The notes beneath the pieces are model-generated. The model saw nothing but the letters and a program-made list of their open reading frames with translations. It ran no database searches and was not told where the DNA came from. Source: an uncultured Alkaliphilus sp. (GTDB taxonomy: Bacteria; Bacillota; Clostridia; Peptostreptococcales; Natronincolaceae). Taken from it: DNA of 64,000 nt. This document shows, piece by piece, positions 44,519 to 54,969 of this stretch (position 1 is its first letter; the number at the start of each line of letters is the position of its first letter). Location of the stretch: assembly GCA_938074565.1 (NCBI GenBank), contig CALJEQ010000023.1:1-64000 (forward strand), given 5' to 3'. The translations under genes were made by a program, and so were the position numbers.

Positions 44519-47128
44519 TTAAAATGCTTTCATTTTATCAAAAACTTCTTGAGAATCTATTTTCTCAATTGCTTCTACAATTCGTGTATAAATATTATCA
44601 CTATTCCTAGTTTGTAATTCCTGTTCCCATTCTTTATTACATTCATTTTTACAAACAGCATCTTTTAAAACTTCTATATTATTTGACTTGTTAAACTCTT
44701 GAATTATTTTCAGCATTTCTTCGTTACATTCAGGACAGTTAGAAGTAAATTCTTTGGGAATTGGAAAGAATTCAAAACCACCTATTCTGAAAATCATATC
44801 CTTTTGATATGTTCTCTTAATAATTTCAAATACAGTCCAAATCCAAGGAGTTGTATATGCCCCTGCCCCTGCCAAATAAGATACAAAAGTTTGATCCTGA
44901 ATACTTACTGCTTCCAGTGAAATAATATCCGCACCTATTTCTCTAGCAAATTCTATTGTTGATACAGAATCTTCTATCGCCTCATATTCCGTTAAGAATG
45001 GCGACTTTATAAGGATATATAATAGAAGTTTCGTTCTTCTGTTCTTAAATATTTGTCCCAGTGCAATATAATCTTCTTTATTAGTACCTTTATTTAAAAC
45101 GATGTTTCTAACTACATCATTAACTGTTTCTAATCCAACACCTATTTCTACAGTTGTATTAGGTAATAACTCTTCTATTTCATCCAGTACTTCGTCGGTT
45201 ATATGCTCTTTTCTAGACTCTATAATTAAAGTTTTAATCTCTTTAATCCCACTAATTCTATTGAAGATATAACGTCTTAATTCTGGACTTATTTCATCTT
45301 CGTTTAAAAAAGACCCCCCATTGTATAAACAAAGCATAGGATATTTACTAAAGTCTAAGTTAGCAATGGCATCCTCAAATTGGTTTTTAAGTTTATCGTC
45401 TGTTACCTTAGAACCTTTAGCAGAGCCTGATAAATGTCCACACATAGTACATCCACCATTATCCTCCCTTGCCCATTGGCAACCAACTCCTCTAAGTATT
45501 ACTATTGCTCTTTCAATTGCCTGCCCATCCATGAACCCTTCTCTAGTACCACAGTAACCTACTTTATTAAAGTCTATACTGTCTATGCTTACGGCTACTA
45601 AATTTCTAATCTCGTTATTTAATTTGGCAATAGACTCCATTGATTTGTCGTATTTGTCAGTTCCTATAATTCCATTCGCTAAATAGTCCATTGCTTTCAC
45701 CTCCTTCTTTTGGCTATTGCTTAATAATGTCTTCTCAATTTTACCAAGATAATTAATTATGTTCTCTATTTCATCATGCAATAAAGTAATTCTAAACCAT
45801 ACTTCACCAGGTATTTCTATTCCAAAAACGCTACCCGGTAAAACCCCACACTTTGCTTCCGAAAAAATAAAATGAAAAAATTCGTCATTTGTTCCTTTAA
45901 AATACTCTGAATTCACTTTAATAAAGAATACATTTCCAATATTCTGATTTATATAATCAGAATATACCTTAGACTGTTCTACATATGCTATTGTTCTATT
46001 TATTGCTTCTTGCTGTACTTTATTAGCTTGGGTTATTCGTTCTTGGTATTTTTCAAATAAATTCATGCTAATTAAATTATTATATAGAACCTCTTCATCA
46101 ACAACTTGACTCCAACCAAATACACCTTGATTAAAGTATTTCATATCTTCTAATAATGGTTTCTCTTTCTTTATACTTTTCAACTTAAAATACAAATTAA
46201 GAGCAAAAATAGATAATGAATAGGTGTTTAAACTGTTTTCTGTTGAAGAAATATAATACTTATAAATATCCATTAGCCTTGGATCCCCTATCCAGTATCC
46301 CGTTCGGTATCCAGAAAAGAAGGGAGTATCTTTAGAAGATCCATAAACCTTAACTACACATTCGGGAGAATCTGTTAAATTAAATATTTCTACAAACTTT
46401 CTACCGATAGGAAAAACTAAATCTTGATAGATATTATCTACAATTAAAAACACACCTTTTTCTTGACATAACTTTACAATGTTTTGAAGTTCCTGCACAC
46501 CTTCACCTTCATATGTAGACTGGGCCGGATTGTTGGGATAAGTTATTACAATTGCTAATGTCTTATCTGTTATAGCTTTTTGTATTTCCTCTAAAGTTGG
46601 TAAAAAATCATTTTCCCTTTTAGTATATACATACTTAGGCTTAACAGAGTTACTAATATTTGATAGTTGAGCTGTATAAACAGTATAGTTTGGTAAAATC
46701 AATATAACTTCTGGATCAATAATTTGCTTAGCGGATTCTTGTTGGTTCAATTTAATTATAGAATTAACAACTGCGTTCATAACGTTAGTACATCCATTGC
46801 CACAACCCACCCCAGCCTTAGTTATTAGCTCTTTTAATTGATGACCTACTTCAGGGTTATTAACTAATAATCTTTGGTACTCTAAATCCCTAATGATCAT
46901 ATTCATTTCCGTATAACCATCGGGAGAAGTATATCCAGGCTCAATGGAATGAAAACTAGATAGTTCATTAAATGTTATAATTTCAGGAAATAAAGATAGA
47001 TTGAAATTCATGTTATCTAAAACATAAATTTCTTCCCTCTTGTCAAAAATCATACTCCAGTATTGAATTAGTTTTTGATATACTTCAAGTTGTCCTATGT
47101 TTTTCTTATAATATAGATTATTTTCCAT
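44519..47128 (-). CDS. Aminotransferase fused to RaSEA-like radical SAM enzyme
   Basis: The 869-residue protein is two enzymes in one frame. Residues 1 to about 475 form a PLP-dependent class I/II aminotransferase, with substrate/cofactor residues N200 (YPNNPAQ), D231 (FLIVDNIYQ), Y234 and the Schiff-base Lys266 (YGSSKDT). Residues about 480-869 form a radical SAM domain with the unusual cluster spacing C550-x9-C560-x2-C563 (GCQWAREDNGGCTMCG), typical of the TIGR01210/RaSEA group; RaSEA cleaves a C-N bond in archaeosine synthesis. At the junction AAGGAGGTG precedes an in-frame ATG at 45691, so the second domain may also be made separately (390 residues). The enzyme probably builds a non-standard amino acid. 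The aminotransferase substrate is unknown. Confidence 0.82.
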   Translation of the reverse strand: MENNLYYKKNIGQLEVYQKLIQYWSMIFDKREEIYVLDNMNFNLSLFPEIITFNELSSFHSIEPGYTSPDGYTEMNMIIRDLEYQRLLVNNPEVGHQLKELITKAGVGCGNGCTNVMNAVVNSIIKLNQQESAKQIIDPEVILILPNYTVYTAQLSNISNSVKPKYVYTKRENDFLPTLEEIQKAITDKTLAIVITYPNNPAQSTYEGEGVQELQNIVKLCQEKGVFLIVDNIYQDLVFPIGRKFVEIFNLTDSPECVVKVYGSSKDTPFFSGYRTGYWIGDPRLMDIYKYYISSTENSLNTYSLSIFALNLYFKLKSIKKEKPLLEDMKYFNQGVFGWSQVVDEEVLYNNLISMNLFEKYQERITQANKVQQEAINRTIAYVEQSKVYSDYINQNIGNVFFIKVNSEYFKGTNDEFFHFIFSEAKCGVLPGSVFGIEIPGEVWFRITLLHDEIENIINYLGKIEKTLLSNSQKKEVKAMDYLANGIIGTDKYDKSMESIAKLNNEIRNLVAVSIDSIDFNKVGYCGTREGFMDGQAIERAIVILRGVGCQWAREDNGGCTMCGHLSGSAKGSKVTDDKLKNQFEDAIANLDFSKYPMLCLYNGGSFLNEDEISPELRRYIFNRISGIKEIKTLIIESRKEHITDEVLDEIEELLPNTTVEIGVGLETVNDVVRNIVLNKGTNKEDYIALGQIFKNRRTKLLLYILIKSPFLTEYEAIEDSVSTIEFAREIGADIISLEAVSIQDQTFVSYLAGAGAYTTPWIWTVFEIIKRTYQKDMIFRIGGFEFFPIPKEFTSNCPECNEEMLKIIQEFNKSNNIEVLKDAVCKNECNKEWEQELQTRNSDNIYTRIVEAIEKIDSQEVFDKMKAF
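45689..45706 (-). promoter_or_regulatory. Internal ribosome binding site and start codon in the fused gene
   Basis: AAGGAGGTG (45698-45706) lies six bases before an in-frame ATG (45689-45691) exactly at the boundary between the aminotransferase and radical SAM domains. It matches the anti-Shine-Dalgarno consensus perfectly, so a separate radical SAM protein of 390 residues is likely made in addition to the fusion, or the two genes fused recently through loss of a stop codon. Confidence 0.65.
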
Positions 47129-47238
47129 AAACTACTCCTTACATATTAGTCTCTAATTATTTGTTTTTATGTTAACTTAGTGCTTAGCAGTTAATCTTCT
47201 TAAATTTAGGACGGAAGAGTAAATTGTTTCTTAAGTTT

Positions 47239-50200
47239 TTAATTCATATTATTTAATTCCCCTACTTTGTAATATTCCAATTTTCCCATATTCATTTTTA
47301 CTATATTATCAGCGAGATTAAAATATCTGTCATCATGGGTTATTGCTATAACGCATTTATTTTTTTCTCTTAATTCTGGAAGAATTACGTTATAGAAATA
47401 ATACCTAAATTCTGGGTCTTGGTCAGCTGCCCACTCATCCAAAAGATAAATTGGTCTATCTTCCAGCAATGAAATCATTAATGCTAGTCTTTTTTTCTGA
47501 CCAGTGGATAATTTAATTGTACTGCACATGCCATCCTCTATACTAAGCTTATCTTCAATACCCAAGTTTTTTAAATGATATTGAATATATTCTAGTTTTT
47601 CTTTATGATCTATGCCATATAGTTTATCAAATAAATAAAAGTCACTAAATATAGCTGAACATTGTTGTTCAAGTTCTTCTGCCTTTACTTTTGAACCATT
47701 TAATAATACACTTCCCCTGTTAGCCTCATATAACCCTGTTATCAGTTTAGCTAACGTAGATTTCCCACTTCCGTTGCCTCCTGTAATAAAGGTAATTTCT
47801 CCTGATCTAAAAGTTAAATCTATTGGTCCAACCGTAAAGGTTTCTCCTTCTTTTCCTTCATATGTATATTCCACTTCCTTAAGGGCTAATTCTACAGAAT
47901 CATTAGCATCTGTTGCTACCACCACCTCTTGAAAAGATGATATTAACTCTAACTCATTAATTAACTCCTTTAGGCGATTATGACTGATCCTTACCCTTAC
48001 AATGACTGGAATTGAATTTAATACAGCATTTACTGGACCTGTCATATAGAGAAATATAAAAATGTAATTTCTTAGAGAAACATTTGTCATTTCCTTAAAT
48101 ATTATAGGAAAAATGAAGGCTACAACCCCTATTACAAATGTAAAAAGCAATTCCCCTATAACAAAGGCATTTGCAAACCCTAAGTCACCTTCGGTACGTT
48201 TATCTCTATATGTCTTGCAGATGGTTTGCATATCCGTTTCAAACTCAATACGTCTTCTTTTGTTTAGTCTTAATTCTTTAAAACCTTTTAGCATATGATT
48301 TATATATTTGAAGAATTCATTTTGGGTATCTCTGGTTTGTTGCCATACTGTATCTGCATGGTTACTAACCGACATAAACATTCCTGCCGCCATTGCTATT
48401 ACCACTATCGAAACCAATAGTCCAACTAAATTGATCATCCCTAAATAGATAAAGCAACTAATTAGAGTAACCACTCCAGTAAGGGCTGTAATCATTACAT
48501 TTGCAAAGTTACTAATGGTTTCTGCATCATTATTTAACCCTGCTTGTATCTTTCCATCTTCAAGATTATCAATATTTGCAAAGGGTGCATTTAATACTTT
48601 ATTGATTAATTGTGTTCTTTTTGAATAAACCACTTCATTAGTGATGGTTAGAAGCTTAATCCTTACCATTCGTTGTCCAAATACGTATATAACAATTGCT
48701 AAAACAAACAGTAATAATAATTCTGTTTGAAATACATCTGTTCTAACCAAGGCAGCATTAATGATAAATATGATTAATGCATTTGCCAACCCACTAAAAG
48801 AACTTAATAAAACTATGGCAAAATAGGAACGATCTTGTTCTTTTGGACAGACTGTTATAATTACAAAATATGTTGAGAATACAATAGTTGTAGTTAATAG
48901 GGCTATTATTGCATATATAAAAGCTGGTGATGCCCATACCCATGCAAAGTTCCATGTCATTCCACCAAATAAAACATAGGGTATACGGTATAAGCAGTAG
49001 GTAAACCCTACTAAAAATATAGTTAATCCAGTAAAGTATAACAAAGCCTTTTTGTAGCCTATTATTATACGTCTTTTCCTACTAGCAATCTGTAATAATG
49101 CAATTCCTAATAAATATATAGTTACCAATGCAACTGGAATAACCATTATTAGCATAACCACAGATACATTATCAATAGAAATATACATGTCTGTTATTGT
49201 TCCATTAGGTTTTTTATTAATTAGAATATTAGTAATTCCTTTTGCAATTACATCTGTATACAAGGTGTTTGCATTACTTAATACAGCTACACCTATTTCA
49301 TCATCTGGTCTAAACATAAAAAATGAAGAAAAATTGGGGTTACTCCCACCATGGGCAATTTCTCCCCCCCCATCTTGATATACAGCCCAGCCCGCTGCAT
49401 AGGATGAACCATCAAAAGTAGGGGCTACACTTCTATCAGGTATATGGGATTTATTAATTACATTAATAAATTCTTTAGGAGTTTCCTCTGAACCTAACTG
49501 TATTTTTAACCACTTAGAAACATCATCTCCATTAGTTATAAAATAACCTGCTGGGGTGTTTCCCCTATACACAGGTGCATTATATTTACGTGGTCTTTTA
49601 AAACTTAACTTATAACCAGTTGCCATCCCCACTGATTCTGCATCTGCCCTAAAAAGAAAGGTGCTATCAAGCCCTAGTGGAGCAAGAATATTATTTATAA
49701 CATATTCTTCAAAACCAATTCCAGTAACTTTTTCAACAACCAGTCCAAGAACATCATAATTTATTGTTGCATACTCATGTCTTGTTCCTGGATAAAAATC
49801 AAGTTTATAATTCAGTAATGTTCTCACTGTATTTTCAAGGGCATCATCCCCATCTTCAGCAGGAATAGTAGCTATTGTTTTAAAGGGTACTCCACTGGTT
49901 TGATATAGGAATTGTTCTATGGTTATATCGACATAACCCTCCACTTCTACACCCCTATGAAGTCCTTCATATTTCATTTGCAACCATGGTATATACTTGG
50001 TTACGGGATCTTTCAAATTGATAAGTCCTTCTTCTTCTAATTTTAAAATCGCCAGTCCTGTATATGCCTTACTGGTTGATCCAATTTCAAATAATGTTTG
50101 GCTTGTAACAGGCTTTTTTGTTTCTACATCTGCATGACCAAAGCCTTTATTATAAATTGTTTTATCTCCTTGAACTATTACAACGGATGTTCCAGGGATA

Positions 50201-50370
50201 TTACCTTTCTTCATATACTTTTCAATCCACGCTTCTATTTCCTCCACTTTTTCAGCAGTGAGGTTAATCTCCTGTCCTATTAACCCCACTCTATTAGTTG
50301 CATCTGTATAAATAGGAGTAACTAAACTAAATATCATTATAACCGTCAACAGTATTACTAATTTCCGCAT
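47239..50370 (-). CDS. Prodrug-activating peptidase fused to a cyclic-peptide-type ABC exporter (ZmaM-like)
   Basis: The protein of about 1043 residues begins at ATG 50370 (GGAGG just upstream) with a signal-like helix (MRKLVILLTVIMIFSLV). Residues about 25-395 are a serine hydrolase of the beta-lactamase/ClbP class with S98-x-x-K101 (GSTSKAY), Y200 (HEYATINY, a variant of the usual YxN) and AHGG near the end. Several helices (about 405-530) follow, then ABC-type transmembrane helices and an ATPase domain with Walker A GGNGSGKST, signature STGQKKR and Walker B IYLLDEWAADQDP. This fusion matches the ZmaM type of prodrug peptidase, which removes an N-acyl-D-Asn group during export. The Asn-E module next door fits this role. 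Confidence 0.82.
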   Translation of the reverse strand: MRKLVILLTVIMIFSLVTPIYTDATNRVGLIGQEINLTAEKVEEIEAWIEKYMKKGNIPGTSVVIVQGDKTIYNKGFGHADVETKKPVTSQTLFEIGSTSKAYTGLAILKLEEEGLINLKDPVTKYIPWLQMKYEGLHRGVEVEGYVDITIEQFLYQTSGVPFKTIATIPAEDGDDALENTVRTLLNYKLDFYPGTRHEYATINYDVLGLVVEKVTGIGFEEYVINNILAPLGLDSTFLFRADAESVGMATGYKLSFKRPRKYNAPVYRGNTPAGYFITNGDDVSKWLKIQLGSEETPKEFINVINKSHIPDRSVAPTFDGSSYAAGWAVYQDGGGEIAHGGSNPNFSSFFMFRPDDEIGVAVLSNANTLYTDVIAKGITNILINKKPNGTITDMYISIDNVSVVMLIMVIPVALVTIYLLGIALLQIASRKRRIIIGYKKALLYFTGLTIFLVGFTYCLYRIPYVLFGGMTWNFAWVWASPAFIYAIIALLTTTIVFSTYFVIITVCPKEQDRSYFAIVLLSSFSGLANALIIFIINAALVRTDVFQTELLLLFVLAIVIYVFGQRMVRIKLLTITNEVVYSKRTQLINKVLNAPFANIDNLEDGKIQAGLNNDAETISNFANVMITALTGVVTLISCFIYLGMINLVGLLVSIVVIAMAAGMFMSVSNHADTVWQQTRDTQNEFFKYINHMLKGFKELRLNKRRRIEFETDMQTICKTYRDKRTEGDLGFANAFVIGELLFTFVIGVVAFIFPIIFKEMTNVSLRNYIFIFLYMTGPVNAVLNSIPVIVRVRISHNRLKELINELELISSFQEVVVATDANDSVELALKEVEYTYEGKEGETFTVGPIDLTFRSGEITFITGGNGSGKSTLAKLITGLYEANRGSVLLNGSKVKAEELEQQCSAIFSDFYLFDKLYGIDHKEKLEYIQYHLKNLGIEDKLSIEDGMCSTIKLSTGQKKRLALMISLLEDRPIYLLDEWAADQDPEFRYYFYNVILPELREKNKCVIAITHDDRYFNLADNIVKMNMGKLEYYKVGELNNMN

Positions 50371-50430
50371 CTTATACCTCCACACCATTTAACTTATGTA
50401 TTATTCTTTCAATTTCTTTAAGTAACAAAA

Positions 50431-53400
50431 TTAAATAAACAAGCTATCAAGTTCCTCTTGAGTTATGTCTATAGTATTAAAATCAGAGGGTGTAAATTCC
50501 TTAACTTGACTTGTGCAAGTAAAGTCTATGACTTCTCTAATCTCACTAATTAATAAAGTGATAAACCTTTCCATAGTTTGATTTTTAAATCTATTGTTAC
50601 TATAAGTTACTGCAATATTTAACTGATTATTAACAACATAACAGTTAATATCAATAAGGGAGGTTAAGTCATTTAATCCACTAATTTCATTTCCCGATTG
50701 AAGACTTAATATTTGTATTTCCTCTTGATTTTGATTATCTACAAACTCACCTAAATAATTGAACCTTATATATTTCTTAGCATTAGTTTCTATTAGACCT
50801 GCTAAATGTTTAATAACCCCAAAACGATTCCCTTTTCTTGGTATATTTCTTAACTGTTCTTTTATCTCTTTAATTTGTTGGTTTAGTGAATCTTGACTTA
50901 AGTTTATACAAAAGGGGAATAGTGAGGTGAACCATCCAACAGTTCTAGTAAGATTTACCCCATCATTTTCCTCTCTTCCGTGGGATTCAAGTTCAATTAC
51001 AATCTCTTCAACCCCCACCATCTGACAAATTGTTCTTGCCAGTGCAGTAATTAATAAATCTTGTGTTTCTGTGTTAAAAGAGTAATGTGCTTCAGTTAGT
51101 AATTTAGTAGTTTCTTCTTTATTCAATGTTTCTATTAATGTTTCACTAGTATTTATATCATCTTTACCTAAGTCATAATCTGTAGGAAACTGAAAATTTG
51201 TCTCCAAAGTTTGTTCCCAATATTTTTTTTCCTCTTGTAGTTCTGATACACTTATTTGACTCAAATGATTTGCCCAGTCTTGATACGAATGGGTTTTTTC
51301 AGGTATATTTACTTTCTTACTATTTTTTATTTGATCATATATGGTGTTGATGTCATTGACTAAAATTCTCCATGATATTCCGTCTACAATCAAGTGATGC
51401 GCAGTTAACAATAGCCTTGTCCCCTGACTTCCTAGATTAAATAGAATACATTTTATTAATAAACCATTACTAATATTAAAACTTTCTTTTACTTGATTTC
51501 CTATTTCTATCATTTTTTCTTTTTGTTCACCTGATGAATAATTCTGCAAATTATATTCCTCTACAATATCCACTAACTGCAAGTGATCATTATTGTAGTA
51601 TAATTGTTGTTTATCTAAATGATAGTTAATACGTAATGAATCATGTTCCTCTATTAAATGTTTTATTACTATTTCAAAATCTTCTTTTTGTATCGTTTCC
51701 TTTGTCTCTAACCAAATAGATTGATTATAATGGTGAGGATTATTAAAATTTTGAGATAAAAACCATTGAATTATAGGAGTTGTTTTAATTAAGCCACTAC
51801 GCATTGACTGATCGATTACACATTTATCTTCCAAATTAATAAAGAGAGCCATTTGCTGAACAATTGGATTGGATAGTATATCCTTTACTTTAAGTTGTAG
51901 CTTTTTACCCATTAGTTTAGAGGACAATTGTATTGCCTTAATGGAATCTCCACCTAAATAAAAGAAATTATCCTTCAGTCCTATCTCCTTAACATTCAGA
52001 ATTTCCTTCAATGCTTCTATTAGTATTAATTCCTTATCATTGAATGTATCCACCATTTGTTCATCTAAAGAAAATGTACTTTCTATATTAGGAAGTTGAT
52101 TTTTATCAACTTTTCCATTAACCGTTATTGGTATTTTATCTATTTTGATAAAATATAAAGGGATCATATATGGGGGTAAGCTCTTACTGAGAAAGGACAC
52201 CAACATTTCTGATGATATGTCTATATCACTAACATAATAAACACATAAGCACTTGTTATTTGGATGAAGTTCATAATCTAACACAATCACTTCTTTTATT
52301 CCCTCATATTTAAGCAGATGTTCTTCTATTTCCTTTAATTCTATTCGATACCCCTTTATTTTCACTTGATGATCCGATCTTCCAACATATTCAATTATCC
52401 CATTATCTAAAAATTTAGCTAAATCCCCCGTTTTATACATAATCATACCATCTATAAAGTGGTTATTAACAAATCTTTCCTTTGTTTCCTTTGGTCTGTT
52501 CAAATAGCCTTTAGAAACCCCATCACCCGATATATAAATTTCTCCAACTTCATTTATTGGTACTGGTTCTAAGTTTTTATCTAATATATATATTTGTACA
52601 TTATCAGCAGGAACACCAATAGGCACTGAAGTTTCCTTATCTTCAACATAATCATATTGGTGTAACATACACCCTACAACAGTTTCAGTTGGTCCATATT
52701 CATTGAATATCTGTACCTTCCCACCAAAACTTTCATATACTCTTCTAGCTAAATTAACTTTAAGATCCTCCCCACCCACTATTAACTTAGTAATATTGGA
52801 ATTTGTATTATCTAGCTCTTTAAGTAATGCTAAATGAGCAGGGGTTAGCTTCATCACTGTAGCTTTATTATCTTTTAGTATTTTGTATAGCACATATTCT
52901 TTATCATCTTCTTGATAAATAATAATTTCATTTCCACTTATTAAAGGTGTGAAAATTGAAGTAACAGTAAGGTCAAAAGCTAAAGAAGAGTAAAGAGGAA
53001 ATGCTTCTTCTGTTCCATTGGTATATACTTTTTTTGCCCACCATGTATAATTTACCAATCCCATATGATTAATCATTGTACCTTTTGGTTTACCAGTAGA
53101 ACCTGATGTATATATTATATAGGCTAAATCATCTTTATCACTTCTACTATTAAGATTAGAAGCCTGAACATTCTCTAAATTAATATCATCAAAAAACAAT
53201 ATTTCTCCATTAAAACTAATATCATCAAAATGAGATTCTTCAAGATTTGTAATAATTACATTAATTTCACTATCAGTCAACATAAAGTCAACCCGCTCCG
53301 TAGGATAATTAATATCTATTGGTAAATAAGCTCCACCCGCCTTTAGAATAGCTAAAATAGCTACTATACACTCTATTGAGTGGGTCATCATCAAACCAAC

Positions 53401-54942
53401 TATGACATTTTGTCCTACTCCATAACCAACAAGTACCCTTGCTAGTTTATTAGACCTTTCATTTAGCTGTGAATAAGTGACTTCAATATTTTCAAGTCTA
53501 ACAGCTGTTTTATTTGGTGTTTTTTCTACCTGTTCCATAAATAATTGGTATATTGTTTTATTTTTTGGATAGTTATTTTTAGTTTTATTAAAATCATATA
53601 GTAATTTATTCTTTTCTAATTGTGACAACAAACTAATATCTTTTATTAATACATTTGGCTTTACAAGTATCTCATCAATAATATTACAAATATGATTATG
53701 CATATCTTCAATTTGTTTTTCTGTATACAGATCTACTTTATAGTCATAGTTTAAGGTTAAGTTGCCAGAATCTGTCCAATCTTTAATCACTAATTGTAAT
53801 GAGTATACTTGATTGCCATTATAAAATTCTATATTCTCAACAGTTGCTCCCATTAGGGATGTTTCGTGTTTAGTGTTATAATAATTTACGCATATATTAT
53901 ATAAATCACTTACTCCTTTTTTATTCAGTTCTAAATCTTGAACTAATAAGTCATATGGATATTTTTGATTGTAAAAGCATTTTCTTAGTTCTTTATTTAC
54001 CTCATATATCATTTCTTCAACAGTAAATGATGGGTTTATCTCAAAACGAAAGGGTATTGTACTAGTAAACATCCCTATCATATCTCTTTCTTTTTTATTA
54101 GACCGATTTAATACTGGAGAACCTATCACTAAGTCATTTTCTTGTGTAACCTTATGTAGATAAATTAAAAATACAGCCATAAAAAAAGTGTTTAGTGAAC
54201 TTTTAGTTTCTTGAATGTATTTTTTAAGATTCAATGTCCTATCCCTATCCACATAACAACTTTTTCTTGCTCCGGCTGTATTATAAGATCCTTTATATTG
54301 GGCAAATTGAGGAATGGTTTTAAATTTTTCATTCCAAAACGCTTTATTTTTTAAGAATTTTTCAGAATTGATATAACTTTTTTCACTTACCAAATAATCC
54401 AAATAAGAATTTTCATTACAATCATCTATAACCTCATTATTAATTAATTTCAAATAATATTCTGTAACCTGGTTGGTTATAATATTAACCGACCACCCAT
54501 CAGCTATAAAGTGATGTAATTTAATTACATACCCACAATCATTATCTGCAATTTTAAAAAAAGCAAAATAAAAAAGATTATTATTAATTAATTTAAAGGA
54601 AGTCTTTGCTAAATTTTCCATCCATCTACTAAACTCTATCATTGGTTCATCAAAGGTACTAAAATCGTTAAAATCTAACGTGTATTTTTCATAGGGTTTT
54701 ACATATTGACTCACCATATCTTCATCTTCTAAAACATTAAATCGCATAGCATCATTTTTTTTAATTACAAGATTTATCGCTTCACCTAAAACACCAAAAT
54801 TAATATTCCCACTAATTCTTACATAACCACCAATATTATTAAAAGAAGTATTAGGATAAATTTTCTCTAAGTACCAAATTCTTTTTTCAGGATGTGTAAG
54901 AGGATAAACCCCTCTTGCTTTAGTATTTTCATCAAGCTTCAT
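50431..54942 (-). CDS. NRPS starter protein, C-A(Asn)-T-E
   Basis: The 1503-residue protein has C about 10-450 (HHFIADG, a likely fatty-acylating starter because no carrier precedes it), A about 465-965, T (Ser 1000 in YLGGDS), and an epimerisation domain about 1050-1490 with HHLIVDG at 1182, ESHGRE near 1320 and TVGWFTSLFP. The specificity residues read DLTKIGEVGK, a known Asn code. It should therefore form an N-acyl-D-asparaginyl thioester. In zwittermicin, xenocoumacin and colibactin the same C-A(Asn)-T-E starter makes a prodrug group later removed by a membrane peptidase; the gene for such a peptidase follows directly. The start has a GAGGTG site. The downstream partner is the C domain of the NRPS-PKS protein. 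Confidence 0.92.
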   Translation of the reverse strand: MKLDENTKARGVYPLTHPEKRIWYLEKIYPNTSFNNIGGYVRISGNINFGVLGEAINLVIKKNDAMRFNVLEDEDMVSQYVKPYEKYTLDFNDFSTFDEPMIEFSRWMENLAKTSFKLINNNLFYFAFFKIADNDCGYVIKLHHFIADGWSVNIITNQVTEYYLKLINNEVIDDCNENSYLDYLVSEKSYINSEKFLKNKAFWNEKFKTIPQFAQYKGSYNTAGARKSCYVDRDRTLNLKKYIQETKSSLNTFFMAVFLIYLHKVTQENDLVIGSPVLNRSNKKERDMIGMFTSTIPFRFEINPSFTVEEMIYEVNKELRKCFYNQKYPYDLLVQDLELNKKGVSDLYNICVNYYNTKHETSLMGATVENIEFYNGNQVYSLQLVIKDWTDSGNLTLNYDYKVDLYTEKQIEDMHNHICNIIDEILVKPNVLIKDISLLSQLEKNKLLYDFNKTKNNYPKNKTIYQLFMEQVEKTPNKTAVRLENIEVTYSQLNERSNKLARVLVGYGVGQNVIVGLMMTHSIECIVAILAILKAGGAYLPIDINYPTERVDFMLTDSEINVIITNLEESHFDDISFNGEILFFDDINLENVQASNLNSRSDKDDLAYIIYTSGSTGKPKGTMINHMGLVNYTWWAKKVYTNGTEEAFPLYSSLAFDLTVTSIFTPLISGNEIIIYQEDDKEYVLYKILKDNKATVMKLTPAHLALLKELDNTNSNITKLIVGGEDLKVNLARRVYESFGGKVQIFNEYGPTETVVGCMLHQYDYVEDKETSVPIGVPADNVQIYILDKNLEPVPINEVGEIYISGDGVSKGYLNRPKETKERFVNNHFIDGMIMYKTGDLAKFLDNGIIEYVGRSDHQVKIKGYRIELKEIEEHLLKYEGIKEVIVLDYELHPNNKCLCVYYVSDIDISSEMLVSFLSKSLPPYMIPLYFIKIDKIPITVNGKVDKNQLPNIESTFSLDEQMVDTFNDKELILIEALKEILNVKEIGLKDNFFYLGGDSIKAIQLSSKLMGKKLQLKVKDILSNPIVQQMALFINLEDKCVIDQSMRSGLIKTTPIIQWFLSQNFNNPHHYNQSIWLETKETIQKEDFEIVIKHLIEEHDSLRINYHLDKQQLYYNNDHLQLVDIVEEYNLQNYSSGEQKEKMIEIGNQVKESFNISNGLLIKCILFNLGSQGTRLLLTAHHLIVDGISWRILVNDINTIYDQIKNSKKVNIPEKTHSYQDWANHLSQISVSELQEEKKYWEQTLETNFQFPTDYDLGKDDINTSETLIETLNKEETTKLLTEAHYSFNTETQDLLITALARTICQMVGVEEIVIELESHGREENDGVNLTRTVGWFTSLFPFCINLSQDSLNQQIKEIKEQLRNIPRKGNRFGVIKHLAGLIETNAKKYIRFNYLGEFVDNQNQEEIQILSLQSGNEISGLNDLTSLIDINCYVVNNQLNIAVTYSNNRFKNQTMERFITLLISEIREVIDFTCTSQVKEFTPSDFNTIDITQEELDSLFI

Positions 54943-54969
54943 AACTCACCTCTTAATGTTTTTTATTAT

